Assembly (NCBI RefSeq): GCF_003597395.2
Contig: NC_133769.1
Span: 175,837,911-175,901,910, forward strand
Source: Chelonoidis abingdonii
Lineage: Eukaryota; Chordata; Testudines; Testudinidae
Direction: 5' to 3'
Length of the DNA stretch: 64,000 bases
Shown one piece after another: positions 35,339-45,710 of the stretch. Below the pieces are notes generated by a model. The model made no database searches. It was not told the origin of the DNA and saw only the letters and a program-made list of their open reading frames with translations. The position numbers and the translations under genes were made by a program. Every line of letters starts with the position of its first letter. The stretch's first letter is position 1.

Positions 35339-35662
35339 CAGTGGTGGGCAACCTGCGGCCACCGGGCTGCCCGCAGCCCATCAGGGTAATCCATTGGCAG
35401 GCCATGAGACAGTTTGTTTACATGTGCACTGCTGCCGGCAGCTCCCAGTGGCCGTGGTTTGTTGTTCCTGGCCAATGGCAGCTGCGGAAAGCAGCTCAGG
35501 CCACAGGGACATGCTGGCCGCTGCTTTCTGCAGCTCCCTTTAGCCAGGAACAGTGAACCGTGGCCACTGGGAGGTACGGGTGGCCATGCACCTATAAACA
35601 AGCTGTCTTGTGGCCTACCAGTGGATTACCCTAGCAAGCCACGTGCAGCCTGCTGATCCCAG
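35339..35662. mobile_element. Palindromic hAT MITE
   Basis: 324 bp starting CAGTGGTGGGCAACCTGCGG. The body is a long imperfect palindrome: CAGCTCCCAGTGGCCGTGGT at 35441 is mirrored by CCGTGGCCACTGGGAGGTA near 35558, and TCAGGGTAATCCATTGGCAG at 35382 by ACCAGTGGATTACCCTAG near 35618. The right TIR is degraded (CTGATCCCAG). Flanks GTTTTAAT (35331-35338) and GCTTTAAT (35663-35670) are a probable 8-bp TSD with one mismatch. The open frames across it on both strands are by-products of its GC-rich palindrome. Confidence 0.82.
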
Positions 35663-35670
35663 GCTTTAAT

Positions 35671-36590
35671 TCTTTAAAATGCATCTGCTGCATCATATAC
35701 ACTGTTTCATTACAATATTTTAAAAAAGTAAAAGGAATAAAATTATATAGCACTCTAACTTTAACTCTTCTATATCCATGGTCAGTTAGCAAAATAGCTG
35801 AAGCCCTTATATATAGCTACTGTAGCATTACTAATAGAGTACTAAAAATTGTGTTTATTATTAAAAGAATTAAGGAGGATCCAGTATGTCTCAGATATAT
35901 CAACAAATGACCCACACAATAGGGACAACTACAATATAAACTAACTAAATCTGCAAATAAGACTGATATAGGTCATTTCTTCCTTTGATGTATGTGTAGT
36001 TAATAGGGAAATGCTTACATATCAAGGGAAAATAGATACCAAAGCTTATAGCTCTGATAGTAATACGAAAAGTAGGGATACATGCATAGGCTCTAGAGCT
36101 AGGGGTGCAGCTGCATCCCCTGTCTTGAAGTGGTTTCCATCATATACAAGGTTTACAGTTTGGTTCAATGGCTCTCAGCACCCACTATACAAATTGTTCC
36201 AGCACCCATGGATACATTGCTCCTTTTGCTTAATATTGAACTCATCAATTACGAGAAAACTAAGTTGTGTTGAAAGTTAGGAAAAGAACCTAAAACATTT
36301 GAGGTTCAAGTTTTATTTAGAGTTGGCAAAATACCAGTTATGGGCTGGGCAACATTTATTCAGAGCAACATCCCCAAATAGGACAGCATGTTCTTTTAAT
36401 TCCTTCCTTCAGTGAAGCCAAAGTCAAAGTTTTCTGTGAAGCACTTAAAATGTTTAAGAAAGTTCAACAAGCCTATGAACATCTAATTTCACAGTATTCA
36501 TTCATCCTTAATTTAGAAGATTAGGATTGCTAGACACTTTAGATGGTAACTAATGAGTACATGTTATGCAACTCCACATTGGTTTCTAAA
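35671..36590. other. Mostly unannotated; possible MITE at 36092-36212
   Basis: AT-rich sequence. A repeat-like stretch from GCTCTAGAGCTAGGGGTGCA through GTTTACAGTTTGGTTCAATG to TTGTTCCAGCACCCATG recalls a common vertebrate MITE with 'GGGGTGC' ends, but no clear TSD is visible. Confidence 0.4.
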
Positions 36591-36906
36591 ATGATGATGA
36601 TGATGGGCGATCACTCGTTACCAAGTCTGATCATCTTCCATGGAAGTTATGGGTCCTCAGGTGGCTAATAGGTCCAATCCTTGGACCACAAGTTCTATTA
36701 CAATGTGGCCAGATGTGTTCAGGCTTAACAGGAGACTGTTGACCATGAACGGGAGCTAGTCTCTCTTTCCTCCTGTGCTTCTTGTCCTCATCAGCTTGTC
36801 AGTGAGCAAGTTCAAAATGCAGAGGACCATAACGTAACACTTCATTCCATTTTGAGCAATCCTGGGCAAGTGTCTCCCAAGTTTCAATGTCAATATTACA
36901 CTTTTT

Positions 36907-37272
36907 TCAGCTGTCCTTTAGCAAGTCCTTATAACATTTCCATTGTCCACCCACGTTACGGTACCCTGCTTTCAGCTGAGAGAAAAGGACCTGTTTTGGG
37001 TAGTGATGGTCTGACATCCAGACAATGTGACCAGTGCAGTGGAATTGCTGATGGATGATCATTGCCTCAATACTGGTGGTCTTTGCCTCTTCCAGGACAC
37101 TAATATTGGTGCGCTTGTCTTCCCATTTGATCTTCAGAATTTTACAAAGGCAGCGTTGATGGTGCCTCTTAAGGACTTTCAAGTGGTGTCTATAGGTTGT
37201 CCAAGTTTGGACCCATACAACAGTGTTGGGAGAATAACGGCTTGATAAAGAAGAAGCTTGGTGTCTGTTCAA
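36907..37272 (-). pseudogene. LINE polyprotein C-terminal piece
   Basis: Frame with 'HLKVLKRHHQRCLCKILKIKWEDKRTNISVLEEA' and 'QFHCTGHIVWMSDHHYPKQVLFSQLKAGYRNVGGQWKCYKDLLK'. This is the well-known C-terminal region of a LINE RT, where intact copies read 'RWxGHVxRMDDxRxPKQxLxGEL' followed by 'GRPxxRYKDxLK'. It lies downstream of the RT core in the same orientation. No catalytic residues are in this part. Confidence 0.75.
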
Positions 37273-37426
37273 CTGTCATGATCTTCAACAACCCTGTGTC
37301 ATAAATAATAAAAAACTGCACTGGCACAGCTCAGGCGATGTTGAATTTCTGCATCAGTATCTGCCTTGGATATAAGATAACTTCCAAAGTAGAGGAAGTG
37401 ATTGACATTCTCCAGTGCCACTCCAT

Positions 37427-37660
37427 TTATTTTGATAGATGGGCATGTAATACCTCATTTGGAGAGGGCTGATAAACCACTTTAGTCTTCTTGATATTGA
37501 GAGTGAAACCAAGACATGCATAAGCCTTGGCAAACACATTCAAGATAGTTTGAAGATCTTTCTCAGAGTGGGCAAAGATTGTGTTGTCATCAGCATACTG
37601 AAGTTCCACATTAACAAAACAGAGAGATTTGAATCCCAGAAAAAGGTCTGGGAGTAGCAC
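37427..37660 (-). pseudogene. LINE reverse-transcriptase catalytic core piece
   Basis: Contains 'LQYADDNTIFAHSEKDLQTILNVFAKAYACLGFTLNIKKTKVVYQPSP'. The YADD box with both catalytic aspartates is intact, followed by the conserved 'GLxxNxxKTK' region of motif D/E. The frame is short and truncated upstream. It belongs to the same element as the C-terminal piece at 36907-37272, with a frameshift between them. Confidence 0.8.
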
Positions 37661-37692
37661 CTTAGAGTAATATTGTACTTCTCAGAAATGTT

Positions 37693-37879
37693 TAGGAGGG
37701 ATAGTTCAGTGGTTTGAGCATTGGGCTACTAAACCCAGGGTTGTGAGTTCAATCCTTGAGGGGACACTTAGGAATCTGAGGCAAAAATCAGTATTTAGTC
37801 CTGCTAGTGAAGGCAGGAGGTTGGACTTGATGACCTTTCAAGGTCCCTTCCAGTTCTAGGAGATTGGTATATCTCCAAT
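37693..37879 (+). mobile_element. tRNA-derived SINE (cryptodiran type)
   Basis: Plus-strand SINE: GGATAGTTCAGTGGTTTGAG (A box), GGGTTGTGAGTTCAATCC (B box), then TCAGTATTTAGTCCTGCTAG, GGTTGGACTTGATGACCTTT and CAAGGTCCCTTCCAGTTCTA, ending GGTATATCTCCAAT. This is the cryptodiran turtle SINE with its CR1-like 3' part. It is well preserved and was hit at its very 3' end by the hAT element that starts at 37880. Confidence 0.9.
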
Positions 37880-39664
37880 CAGGGCCGTAGCAACAAAGAA
37901 CGTGGCCCCCTCCGAACTTATGTCTGGGGCCCCTTACCAAAAAACTCAATGGCGTATTTCAATGACTTTGCCGCATCTGAGATCACAAGATTCCAAGTGT
38001 GAGCTCCACATGCTACATACAAGGCACAGTCATTTATTTCTAGCATGCAGGCTTGAACTCCTTTATTCTTTCCTCTCATATTTGCACCGTTATCATAAGC
38101 TTGGCCTCTCATGTCAGCAATGTCTATTCCTAAGTTGTTTACCTTTTCAAGAAACGCTTCCAATAAGCCCTCGCCAGTTGTATCATGAACATTAAGAAAA
38201 CCAACAAACGCTTCACGAATATTGACACCATCTTCACCGTTGCATTCAACAAAGTGTAACACCACAGACATCTGTTCTTCATGTGACACGTTGGGAGTAC
38301 AGTCCAAAATAACTGAATAATATTTTGCTTTTTTAAGCTGGGCTATGTTGGCCTCTTGAATGTTACTGGCAACAAGTTGAATCAGCTCGTTTTGGATCTG
38401 TGGACTGAGGTACTGAACATGTGTCTCTGCCTTCTTAATCCTCTGTAAAAGTTCACTGAGGACAGTATCATACTTTGCAAGCAATTCAAACAGTCCCAAA
38501 AAGTTGCCATTCGAAGGATCGCCGAGCTTTTCATTACTTCCTCGAAATGCCAAGTTTCTTTCGGACAAGAAAATAACGACATCAACCATGCGTTTGACAA
38601 CATTTCTCCAGAAATCTCTTTCTTTCAGAAAAGCCTGCAATTCGAGTTGGTCAATAGATGTACGGTTTACTATGCCTGACCGAAGGTCAAACCATTTCAC
38701 CATACAGTCTTGATGACCTTTGCCTGTTTCATGCTGCTGAAGTCTTTTTGACAGTGCTTTCCAAGCAGATGTTCCACGACGTAGCGGTATGTCGCCAGTG
38801 CCAAATAATTTACAACAAAAACAAAAAATGGCATCTTTCTGAACTGAGTACATTAACCATGAACGTCTTATTTTCTCGCCATTTGCCATGGTTCGATAGA
38901 AATGAGTACTTGTGAACCCCCGTCTTTCCTCGTTAAATGGAAATTCGTAACTTTCATTCTGCTGCGGTGGGCCACGTGCAACAATGTCACACACTTGCCT
39001 GTCCGATATTATAGACGGCCAATCTCCTGGATCATCAGTCAGTGGTTCAGATTCAGATACTTCTTTCCCAGCAGCAGCTGGAATATCTGTCACAGTTTGT
39101 TTGGTAGAACAACTGGCTTCACCTTCGACCTCACTTGAAGCACTTCTGGATACTTCTGGATACGATTCGTCGCTGCTAGCGCTGTCCGTTTCATGTGCCT
39201 GTACCTGTACGTTGGATTGCAGCGCAAAATACGTGAACAACTTTGGAATTTTCTCAAGTTCCTTCTCGGCATCTTTTGCTGCCTTTCGTTTACTAGCTCC
39301 GCTCTTACACATTCTCTTAGACATCACAAAGCACGCTTCTGCGTTGGAAATGATTAAAAACTAAACAACTAAATTAATAACATTTATCCACTGACCGCCA
39401 TTATGAATGCAAATACACATTCTTTGAATGGGTCCAACTAAAATTCGAAACTGACCGACAGACAACTGATGTAGCCAATAGCATTATGATGTATCATAAT
39501 GACTTCACGGTTTTGTCAGTAAAACCGACATGGATTGTGCAATAGTGTCAATAAATGTCACTTACCTAGTTATACCTTACATTTTTTTTGCCACTTTTAG
39601 GGGCCCCCTTCCTTGCGGGGCCCCCTCCAGTCAGAGGGTACGGAGGGCGCTCGCTACCCCTCTG
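37880..39664 (-). mobile_element. hAT DNA transposon with perfect 8-bp TSD, internally deleted
   Basis: A 1785-bp element whose ends are CAGGGCCGTAGC on the left and, reverse-complemented from the right, CAGAGGGGTAGC (9 of 12 alike). It is flanked by the identical duplication TCTCCAAT at 37872-37879 and 39665-39672. It carries the transposase on the minus strand. The transposase frame runs straight into the left terminal region, so the 3' half of the gene is deleted. The target was the 3' end of a SINE, so the insertion is younger than that SINE copy. Confidence 0.93.
37918..39327 (-). CDS. hAT transposase (ZMYM1-like), C-terminally truncated
   Basis: 469-codon open frame. Residues 26-110 are low-complexity and acidic. 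A TTF-type zinc finger lies at about 115-210, with C-x-C-C at 169-172 and histidines at 199 and 205. A DUF4371-type RNase H-like region starts near 290. The likely catalytic aspartates are D342 (in 'YYSVILDCTPN') and D412 (in 'GQAYDNGANMRGK'); a C-x-x-H pair follows at 440-443. The catalytic glutamate and the C-terminal dimerisation domain are absent, because full-length relatives run several hundred residues further. It resembles ZMYM1-like transposases. It cannot catalyse transposition alone, yet the frame is free of stops, which suggests a recent insertion or capture. Confidence 0.85.
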   Translation of the reverse strand: MMSKRMCKSGASKRKAAKDAEKELEKIPKLFTYFALQSNVQVQAHETDSASSDESYPEVSRSASSEVEGEASCSTKQTVTDIPAAAGKEVSESEPLTDDPGDWPSIISDRQVCDIVARGPPQQNESYEFPFNEERRGFTSTHFYRTMANGEKIRRSWLMYSVQKDAIFCFCCKLFGTGDIPLRRGTSAWKALSKRLQQHETGKGHQDCMVKWFDLRSGIVNRTSIDQLELQAFLKERDFWRNVVKRMVDVVIFLSERNLAFRGSNEKLGDPSNGNFLGLFELLAKYDTVLSELLQRIKKAETHVQYLSPQIQNELIQLVASNIQEANIAQLKKAKYYSVILDCTPNVSHEEQMSVVLHFVECNGEDGVNIREAFVGFLNVHDTTGEGLLEAFLEKVNNLGIDIADMRGQAYDNGANMRGKNKGVQACMLEINDCALYVACGAHTWNLVISDAAKSLKYAIEFFGKGPQT

Positions 39665-39672
39665 TCTCCAAT

Positions 39673-41060
39673 TGCTAATTAATAGCACAGAGGGAGTTGA
39701 AAGATAATACATCCAGCCAAAGAACAGGATAGTCATTGGGTAGCAATTACTAATTCAGTCTCTAAAAACCTAAACATACTTTAGGTCTCTCTCCAGTTAA
39801 TCTATGATTGTCAAGCACTCTTTTTAAAGCAAGTGGAGGGGAGGGAGTAAGAGTCTCTAAATTCTCATTTTAAATTCAATTGTAACTACAATATTAGAAA
39901 CTATATCACGGTAAGCAATGAGAATTGCCTTTGAAATTACTTTTAAACACACACACACACACATTTCCCCTGGCCATTCACCTCTATTCACACCTTGGCA
40001 CAGTGCTATTCCTTGACTAGAAATATCAGCCATGCTCTTATCTATTAGAAAGAGCTCAGCTAAATATTAGTGGTTTCTTGTATACTTTTCTATCCAAGCT
40101 TCACATTTCTTGTGTATGCAATCTGTTTCAAAAGCCTTCTTTTTTTAAAAAAAAAAAATTATTGAACATAATAATGCACGTAGCTATGATACCTTTCATC
40201 AAAAGATCTCAAACAGCTTCTAAAACCTTCAGACCCTAGTCACATCCCTAGTTTCACAATACTTCAGTAAGCACAACACAGACTGCATGTCCCAGGTCAC
40301 CAACAGCAATAAGCTGATGAAAAGGAGGTGCAAAACAATGCAAACTACTTTCAATCCTCTATTCCAATACAGCCTATAACATGTTTCAGCCTAACCAGGA
40401 GATGCTCAGATTCAGTGCAGTCCCTAGGCAGCCTTGATTAGATGCCTCCTATTAAGCTCTGGAAGGAATTTAAACCAAACTATAGATAGCAGAAACCCTG
40501 GAAGACAATGACAACAGTAATGAGAAATGTCCCCCAAATGATCCCTTGACCTCATGGGTACCCGATGCATTTTCCTTTCAAAAAAATGTAACTAAATCTG
40601 CCAGTATCACCTGTGTAACCACTAAAAGGACACTACTTCTGGTGTGAAAGGCAGGAACTGTTTGGCAGACTAAAGCAATACTACGTAACAGATTAAAGCA
40701 GGGAAAGAGCAAAAATTATGTATTCACTATATAGGAAAGTAGTGTACACACTTAATGTCAATTTCACACATGGAACTATGATAAACGACTGTTAAATTTG
40801 CAAAGCCAAATGCTCAAAAGTTAGGAAATTGAAGAATTGAAGGTTGCCTGTCATTACTAGACTTGAGCTCTTTAGATCCAGAGCACAGATGTTTTACAGT
40901 TGGGTGACCTGAGCAACTGATAGCAGTAGTAGGTAGTCACCCTCTATGTGGACCAGCACCAGTTGTGGCTGAGACTCACTCTGTCCTGTGGGTTTCACAG
41001 ACATTTGCTGGCAGCAGAAGAATGATGATATTTGAGAAATGTAGATTTCATTTCTGATTC
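39673..41060. other. Unannotated interval with small simple repeats
   Basis: Holds a (CA)n tract at 39948-39962 and a poly-T/poly-A junction at 40139-40159. No gene recognised. Confidence 0.5.
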
Positions 41061-41069
41061 CCTAGAGGA

Positions 41070-41575
41070 ATACCCTGACTCTTCTGCCACTATCACTTCT
41101 AGCATGTCCCAGTCCTATCTTTTCCTCATCACCTGGCTGCTCATCATGGTTTCACACCACACCCTGGGCTCCTCATCCCAGTCCCATTCTCTTTGTTCAG
41201 TCAGTCACAGCCTCTCGCACTGGGCTCCTTGTTTAAGTGTACATTTTCACCTTCCAGCTCCTTGCCCTGCCAGTTCCAGTTTCCCTTCCCTTTGGCTCCT
41301 CATCCAATCTGGATTCCCTTCCCCAATTTACTCCCAGCCCTAGTTTCCAGAATCCTTCTTCCACTCCCTCTCCTCCTTGGCTCCAAGTCCCATTCATCCC
41401 CCTCCACTGCAACCATAATCCAGCTCTCACCCACTCTGCATTCACATCAGGTTCCTCTTCCTCTGCCACGCTACCTAGGTTCCCGCAGATGGAACACTGA
41501 GAGCAGAGTCTTCCTGATTTTCAGTTCCAGTGCCTAGTGCCACAGTGCTCAGCCCCTGCAGCCAAACATCCTCAC
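41070..41575 (+). repeat. C/T-rich degenerate tandem repeat
   Basis: The phrases GGCTCCTCATCC, GGGCTCCTTG and TTGGCTCCAAGTC recur about every 50-100 bases, separated by CCCAGTCCCATTCTCT-like and CAGCCxxT-like units. The block resembles a known reptile interspersed repeat made of variable C-rich units. Four overlapping open frames of 78-114 codons on both strands are compositional artefacts. Confidence 0.5.
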
Positions 41576-41589
41576 TGCAGATGAAATCT

Positions 41590-44120
41590 TCAGAGAATTT
41601 GTCTGCTAAACTCTAACAAATCTGTACTAAGCACATGCAAACAGATTTGCATAGGCTTATAACTGGGTCAAATGTGGGTGGTTTTTTTTCACAGTAACAA
41701 TAAAAAGGCATATTCCTAACACCAGAGCAACCCCTCAGACAAATTTCAAGTACCTGCTCCAAACTGTGGAGGCATTAAAAGATTCCAAACAAAATTAGAT
41801 TTTTATGTAATACAACAGCCAAACAATCAGGCAGCTTCTTAATATAGGAAAGGCGGTGTACTATATTTCATCAATGTATTAATGTTCCAAAACAATCATT
41901 TTTTGATAAGTCATTCTCTACATTTTTCCTCATCCAATGAGGACAATGAGAACAAACAGAATTCGGTTGTCTGTATCCTTATACTTCATTTCAGCACAGG
42001 ATTCTTTTTTCTTATTTCACCAAAGGTACTTTTCTTCTATGTGCCAAGATAGAGGCATTTGTTCTACAGGTTCATCATTTATTGTAAGTGTGTGAGAGAG
42101 AAGAAGCATCATAAAAATAGACATAGTTATACCTTGAGTAACACACTTACCTCCAAAAAAGTTGCTACAATACTTTCATCCCACTCTATATGGCAACTGA
42201 GTTGTGTAGAGTAGGTCAGACTCTTAATGCTATGTGTGTACAACAAGGTGACATACAGTATCCTAACAAGTTATTAATGAAAACTAAAAAGGAGAGCCTG
42301 TGTTGATTCTTAGAGTATTATACCTGACACTTTCAACTTAGCTGTAATGAACAAGCATTAAATAGACTGCCTGCCTAGTCAGAGAAGCATGCTACTTCAA
42401 TTATACTCAAGTTGATTGAGGGCAATTTAGCAATAATTAGTAATTTACCAGGTCAAGAGTCTCTCTTAAATAGCTTCATGGTTGTAAAATGGTCATTGGT
42501 TATCTGCGGAAGAGGACCTAATGTAAAATAAATAAAGAAAAAACAATGTCAAAATAGAGTTAAAAGGTTATATTATTTATGTGCAAAGTAGGACATCTGA
42601 AAGAGTAGGATTTACTCTAAGCATTAAGATTTAGTCATAAGCATTGCATTTAATCAAGTATGTGTTATTTAGGAGGCAGACTCCTCCCACAGCTAAAGGT
42701 TAACATACATAGGGGAGAGGGTTCCCCAGTATTTGTGTGGGGAGGAAGAATAGCATTAGCTTTTTATTGAATGAATTACTATGACTGACATATCTGCATA
42801 ATTTCTATGCACTCTGTTGACGGTTGCACTAATCACATTTTATTAAAAAGTACAAAAGGTATTGATTTCTGCACAAAGATTAAATTGTATATGCACCTCA
42901 TATTCAGACAAAAAACAACAACTCTGGTCTGTTTTTTCATCACTAAGATAGCTCCACAAAGAAAACACAAAATCCCACAGTATATCATGATATCTTCAGG
43001 GCTAGGGTTTAGTGTATTATGCAGAGCAGTAGAGAGTTCACATAATGGACTGTATTATAAAAAAGAAATATTTGGAGCCGGATTGTGAGCTGTTTTCCTC
43101 ACATTGGTGAGCACTTACTCATGTAAATATTCCCATTGACTTTAATATGTCTACTTGTCTGACTAACCATTTCAGAGAGGGAATAAGGTCCTTAGTCTGG
43201 GGCTTTGATAATAGTGGCTGTTAAGTAGAATATATAGATCTTCTCTCGTCAGTAATTACAACTCCCTTGAAAGTCTTTCCACTCATTAGGAGAGCTAATT
43301 AGTCATCAGGAAAGTCATCTGAGATCGAGACTGACAAACAGTGAGTTTTTCTAATAATTAAAAATAAGTTTTAATTGTAGATAATGGATTTTTTTAAAAA
43401 GAACCTTTTTATTAATGTAAATTTATAATAAAACAATAGAAAACTACATTGTAAGTTACTTATTCAGGATCAGGTTAATATTCAAAAAATCTGGCTAAAT
43501 AAAGGAATTTTAATGTCAAAGATTTAGATCTAATCCTTCACCCTTTAAAATCAATAGCAAAACTCACATTGGCTTTAAGGGAGGCAGAACAAAAGTTTTA
43601 AATATTGTTTTCACCACCTACCAGCCACCCCAGGTAGTTACATCTTCAAAAGTTTGTACATTAAAAGCTAGATCTCAGATTGATCATTTTTTTTCAGTGC
43701 CTTGATTTTGTTTGCTTATTGTGACACCATAAAGGGACCTGTTTTGTTTTTTTTTTAAGTGGAGGGAGTGTTCATAATTTTCTAAAAATTTGGTCCCTTT
43801 AAGGTATCTGAAGTTTGGCACACAGTCATTGAAGCATCCAAAAATCACCAGTTCTTTTTAAAAATCTTGCTCTGCATTTCTTAATATTATATTTATCCAG
43901 TGATAAACCAGCAAGTAAACTTTATATGTAAATACATGGCTCAAAAGATTGGGCTGAGAATACATCATCTCACTCCTATTTTGGAATGTTTTTGCTAAAA
44001 ATTTCATTTTGGCAAAAAATGTTGCTTGAAACCAGAAATACTTAATGGAGATGTATCTGTTTACCACAGAAACTGCAGACTTTTTTTTTTTGAGGGAGGA
44101 TTCAAAATTTGTTGTGGTTT
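41590..44120. other. Unannotated AT-rich interval
   Basis: No gene recognised. A weak foldback of the type seen at 8.3 kb may lie at 43105-43200 (GAGCACTTACTCATG ... TCCCATTGACTTTAAT). Confidence 0.45.
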
Positions 44121-44137
44121 ACACGTTAGTCTGTACA

Positions 44138-44285
44138 CTGGTCGTAAGGGCACTGGCCTGAGGACTAGGAGACCTAGGTTCAGGTCTGTACTCTGTCTGA
44201 TTTGGAGTAGTTTGAGATGGAAAATTCTACTCTGAATCAGATAGATCCCACATTTTGAGCCAGTTCTCCAACCACTACACTATAG
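44138..44285. repeat. tRNA-like hairpin repeat
   Basis: Plus strand: ACTGGTCGTAAGGGCACTGG, then GGAGACCTAGGTTCAGGTCT, resembles the A and B boxes of a tRNA-derived SINE. Minus strand from the right: GTCTATAGTGTAGTGGTTGG is also A-box-like. The centre is a true hairpin: TCTGATTTGGAGTAG pairs with CTACTCTGAATCAGA with two mismatches across a 16-base loop. It is either a dimer of SINE heads in inverted orientation or a foldback that captured a tRNA-like sequence. Confidence 0.5.
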
Positions 44286-44739
44286 ACTGATACAAACACA
44301 CAGTTCTACCAGTAAACCATAACAAATTCTGAAACTTCAAAAGATGCTGTAAAAAAGAGCTATAATCCTCTAGTCAGCTCTACTCTTGGTTCATTAATTT
44401 GATCCTTTTACCAGAAATGGAGGAGAGACTAGAGCTAGCTGAGGAAATATTGCAGAAAAAAGGAGACGTTTGCGTGAATAAAAAACCAAATTCACTTCAA
44501 TAGTATTCTTGACCCTCTTTATTTGTTGTCATCAACCATTCATAATACAAGTAATTTTTTTTGTTTGCAAGTATGCCCAGAGGAATAAGACAAGAGTTGG
44601 GAATACCCATGGAAATGTATGTTTACATCAGAAGCGTTTAGGCAGCCATCTTGGAAGCTCTTTGATTTCCTCCCTCCTGTTTGCACTGTGAAAGTTTCAG
44701 TCATGCAACCAGGGAGCAAAAACAATACTGTCTGACCTA

Positions 44740-45130
44740 GGTGACGAATCCCAACTCTTCTCAGTAGTCTACCTTCCTGGAAGAGTGTCCTGGGTCAAGA
44801 AAGCTAAAACCTTCCTATCAACACCATCTGTGCATCCATCTCCACTATGCTTGTGTCTCTGCTTTGCCGCTTACTCTCAACTAGAAGGATGGACGAGATC
44901 ACTCTCTGTGCTTCTGACATCTTCATCCTCATTCCCAGTATAATTAGTGTCCACATGGATGAGCAGCATGGGGTAGCATTCAGAGGGATGGATGAACCTC
45001 AGCAACCTTTCTGTGACATCTCAGATGTGGGTTTCAGGCAGGAAGCACATCTCCTGGAACTTCAGGTCAGTACAGCAGATGGATGCCACTCTTCAAAAGG
45101 GAGTTCCCGACCACCACCACCTACATGAGC
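44740..45130 (-). pseudogene. GDSL-hydrolase-like LINE ORF1 remnant
   Basis: On the minus strand, with frameshifts, it reads 'VVVVGNSLLK', then 'QEMCFLPETHI.DVTERLLRFIHPSECYPMLLIHVDTNYTG'. This resembles the GDSL/SGNH block 'VVGDSLLRG...EVCCLPGAxIxDVxERLxxLIxPSDYYPLLLxHVGTNDTA' found in ORF1-type proteins of reptile LINEs. The catalytic serine of GDSL lines up with the S of GNSLLK, and the TND block is TNY here. It is broken by stops. The assignment is by memory of the family. Confidence 0.45.
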
Positions 45131-45710
45131 TCCTCTTGTGTGGGTGGTCATCACCCTTCAAGACTTGAGGGAAGGTGGCTCCTCTTTCTCAGCCATTGGG
45201 GTCTCCTCCTATTCTCCGATTGTCAATACCTCAATGGACAGCAGGACCTAAGTGGGCAATGGAGCACTGTCTATTGCCTAAAGTGTCCAGTATCCAATCT
45301 CCTATTGCCAAAGCAGCTGGTTCTCCTTCCTCGTATGGGGCCTTTTCTAATCAGCTAGTATCCTCCAGCTTGGATGTCTCCATGTGCTTCCTGTCAATGA
45401 AGTCCTTGTGCTTCCAGCTGCTAAGCAGATAAGCCATCAACTCCTGCAGCTTTCTTAACGGAGGGATTCCTGAGGGATTCCACCAACAGACAACTCTCAC
45501 ATTGGATGGTTCCACATTCCTGGCTTTCTTGGGTAAAGACATGTACAAAAAGAAGCAGATCCAAGACTCTGCTCCACTCTTTTCCAAGCATACTCCTCTG
45601 CATTAGCAGCAGATTCTTAACCACACAGTTGTCCTGTGGAAAGACCTCCTCAAGCTCTGAAAATATATGGTGGGCATCCCACATCCACTGCTCTGCCCAT
45701 TCCACACTCC
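45131..45710 (-). other. Upstream part of the same remnant, unidentified
   Basis: Minus-strand frame of 94 codons at 45421-45705 and neighbours show no domain I recognise ('HHIFSELEEVFPQDN'). They lie directly upstream of the GDSL-like block and in the same orientation, so they may be the N-terminal part of the same mobile-element protein, but this is inference. Confidence 0.3.

Larger units (their letters stand above)
36590..37690 (-). mobile_element. Non-LTR retrotransposon (LINE), 3' part
   Basis: Minus-strand fragment of a LINE other than CR1. It contains an RT core piece (37427-37660), a C-terminal piece (36907-37272), a 3' untranslated region and, at its 3' end (plus-strand 36592-36605), a (CAT)n-type trinucleotide tail seen on the plus strand as ATGATGATGATG. 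5'-truncated, with the frame broken between the two pieces. The clade could be RTE-like or Jockey-like; I cannot decide by eye. Confidence 0.75.

Noticed and set aside
35338..35656. Overlapping frames with Pro/Gly-rich sequence
   Set aside because: They are translations of the palindromic hAT MITE on both strands.
37693..37770. Apparent tRNA gene
   Set aside because: A and B boxes are present but there is no acceptor-stem pairing, and the sequence continues into a SINE body with a CR1-like tail.
39948..39962. Possible CRISPR-like or satellite array
   Set aside because: It is only a short (CA)n microsatellite; no spaced repeats exist here, and the genome is vertebrate.
41032..41537. Plus-strand frames of 87-114 codons rich in Ser, Leu and Pro
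   Set aside because: Composition of C/T-rich repeat DNA; overlapping frames on both strands are open together.
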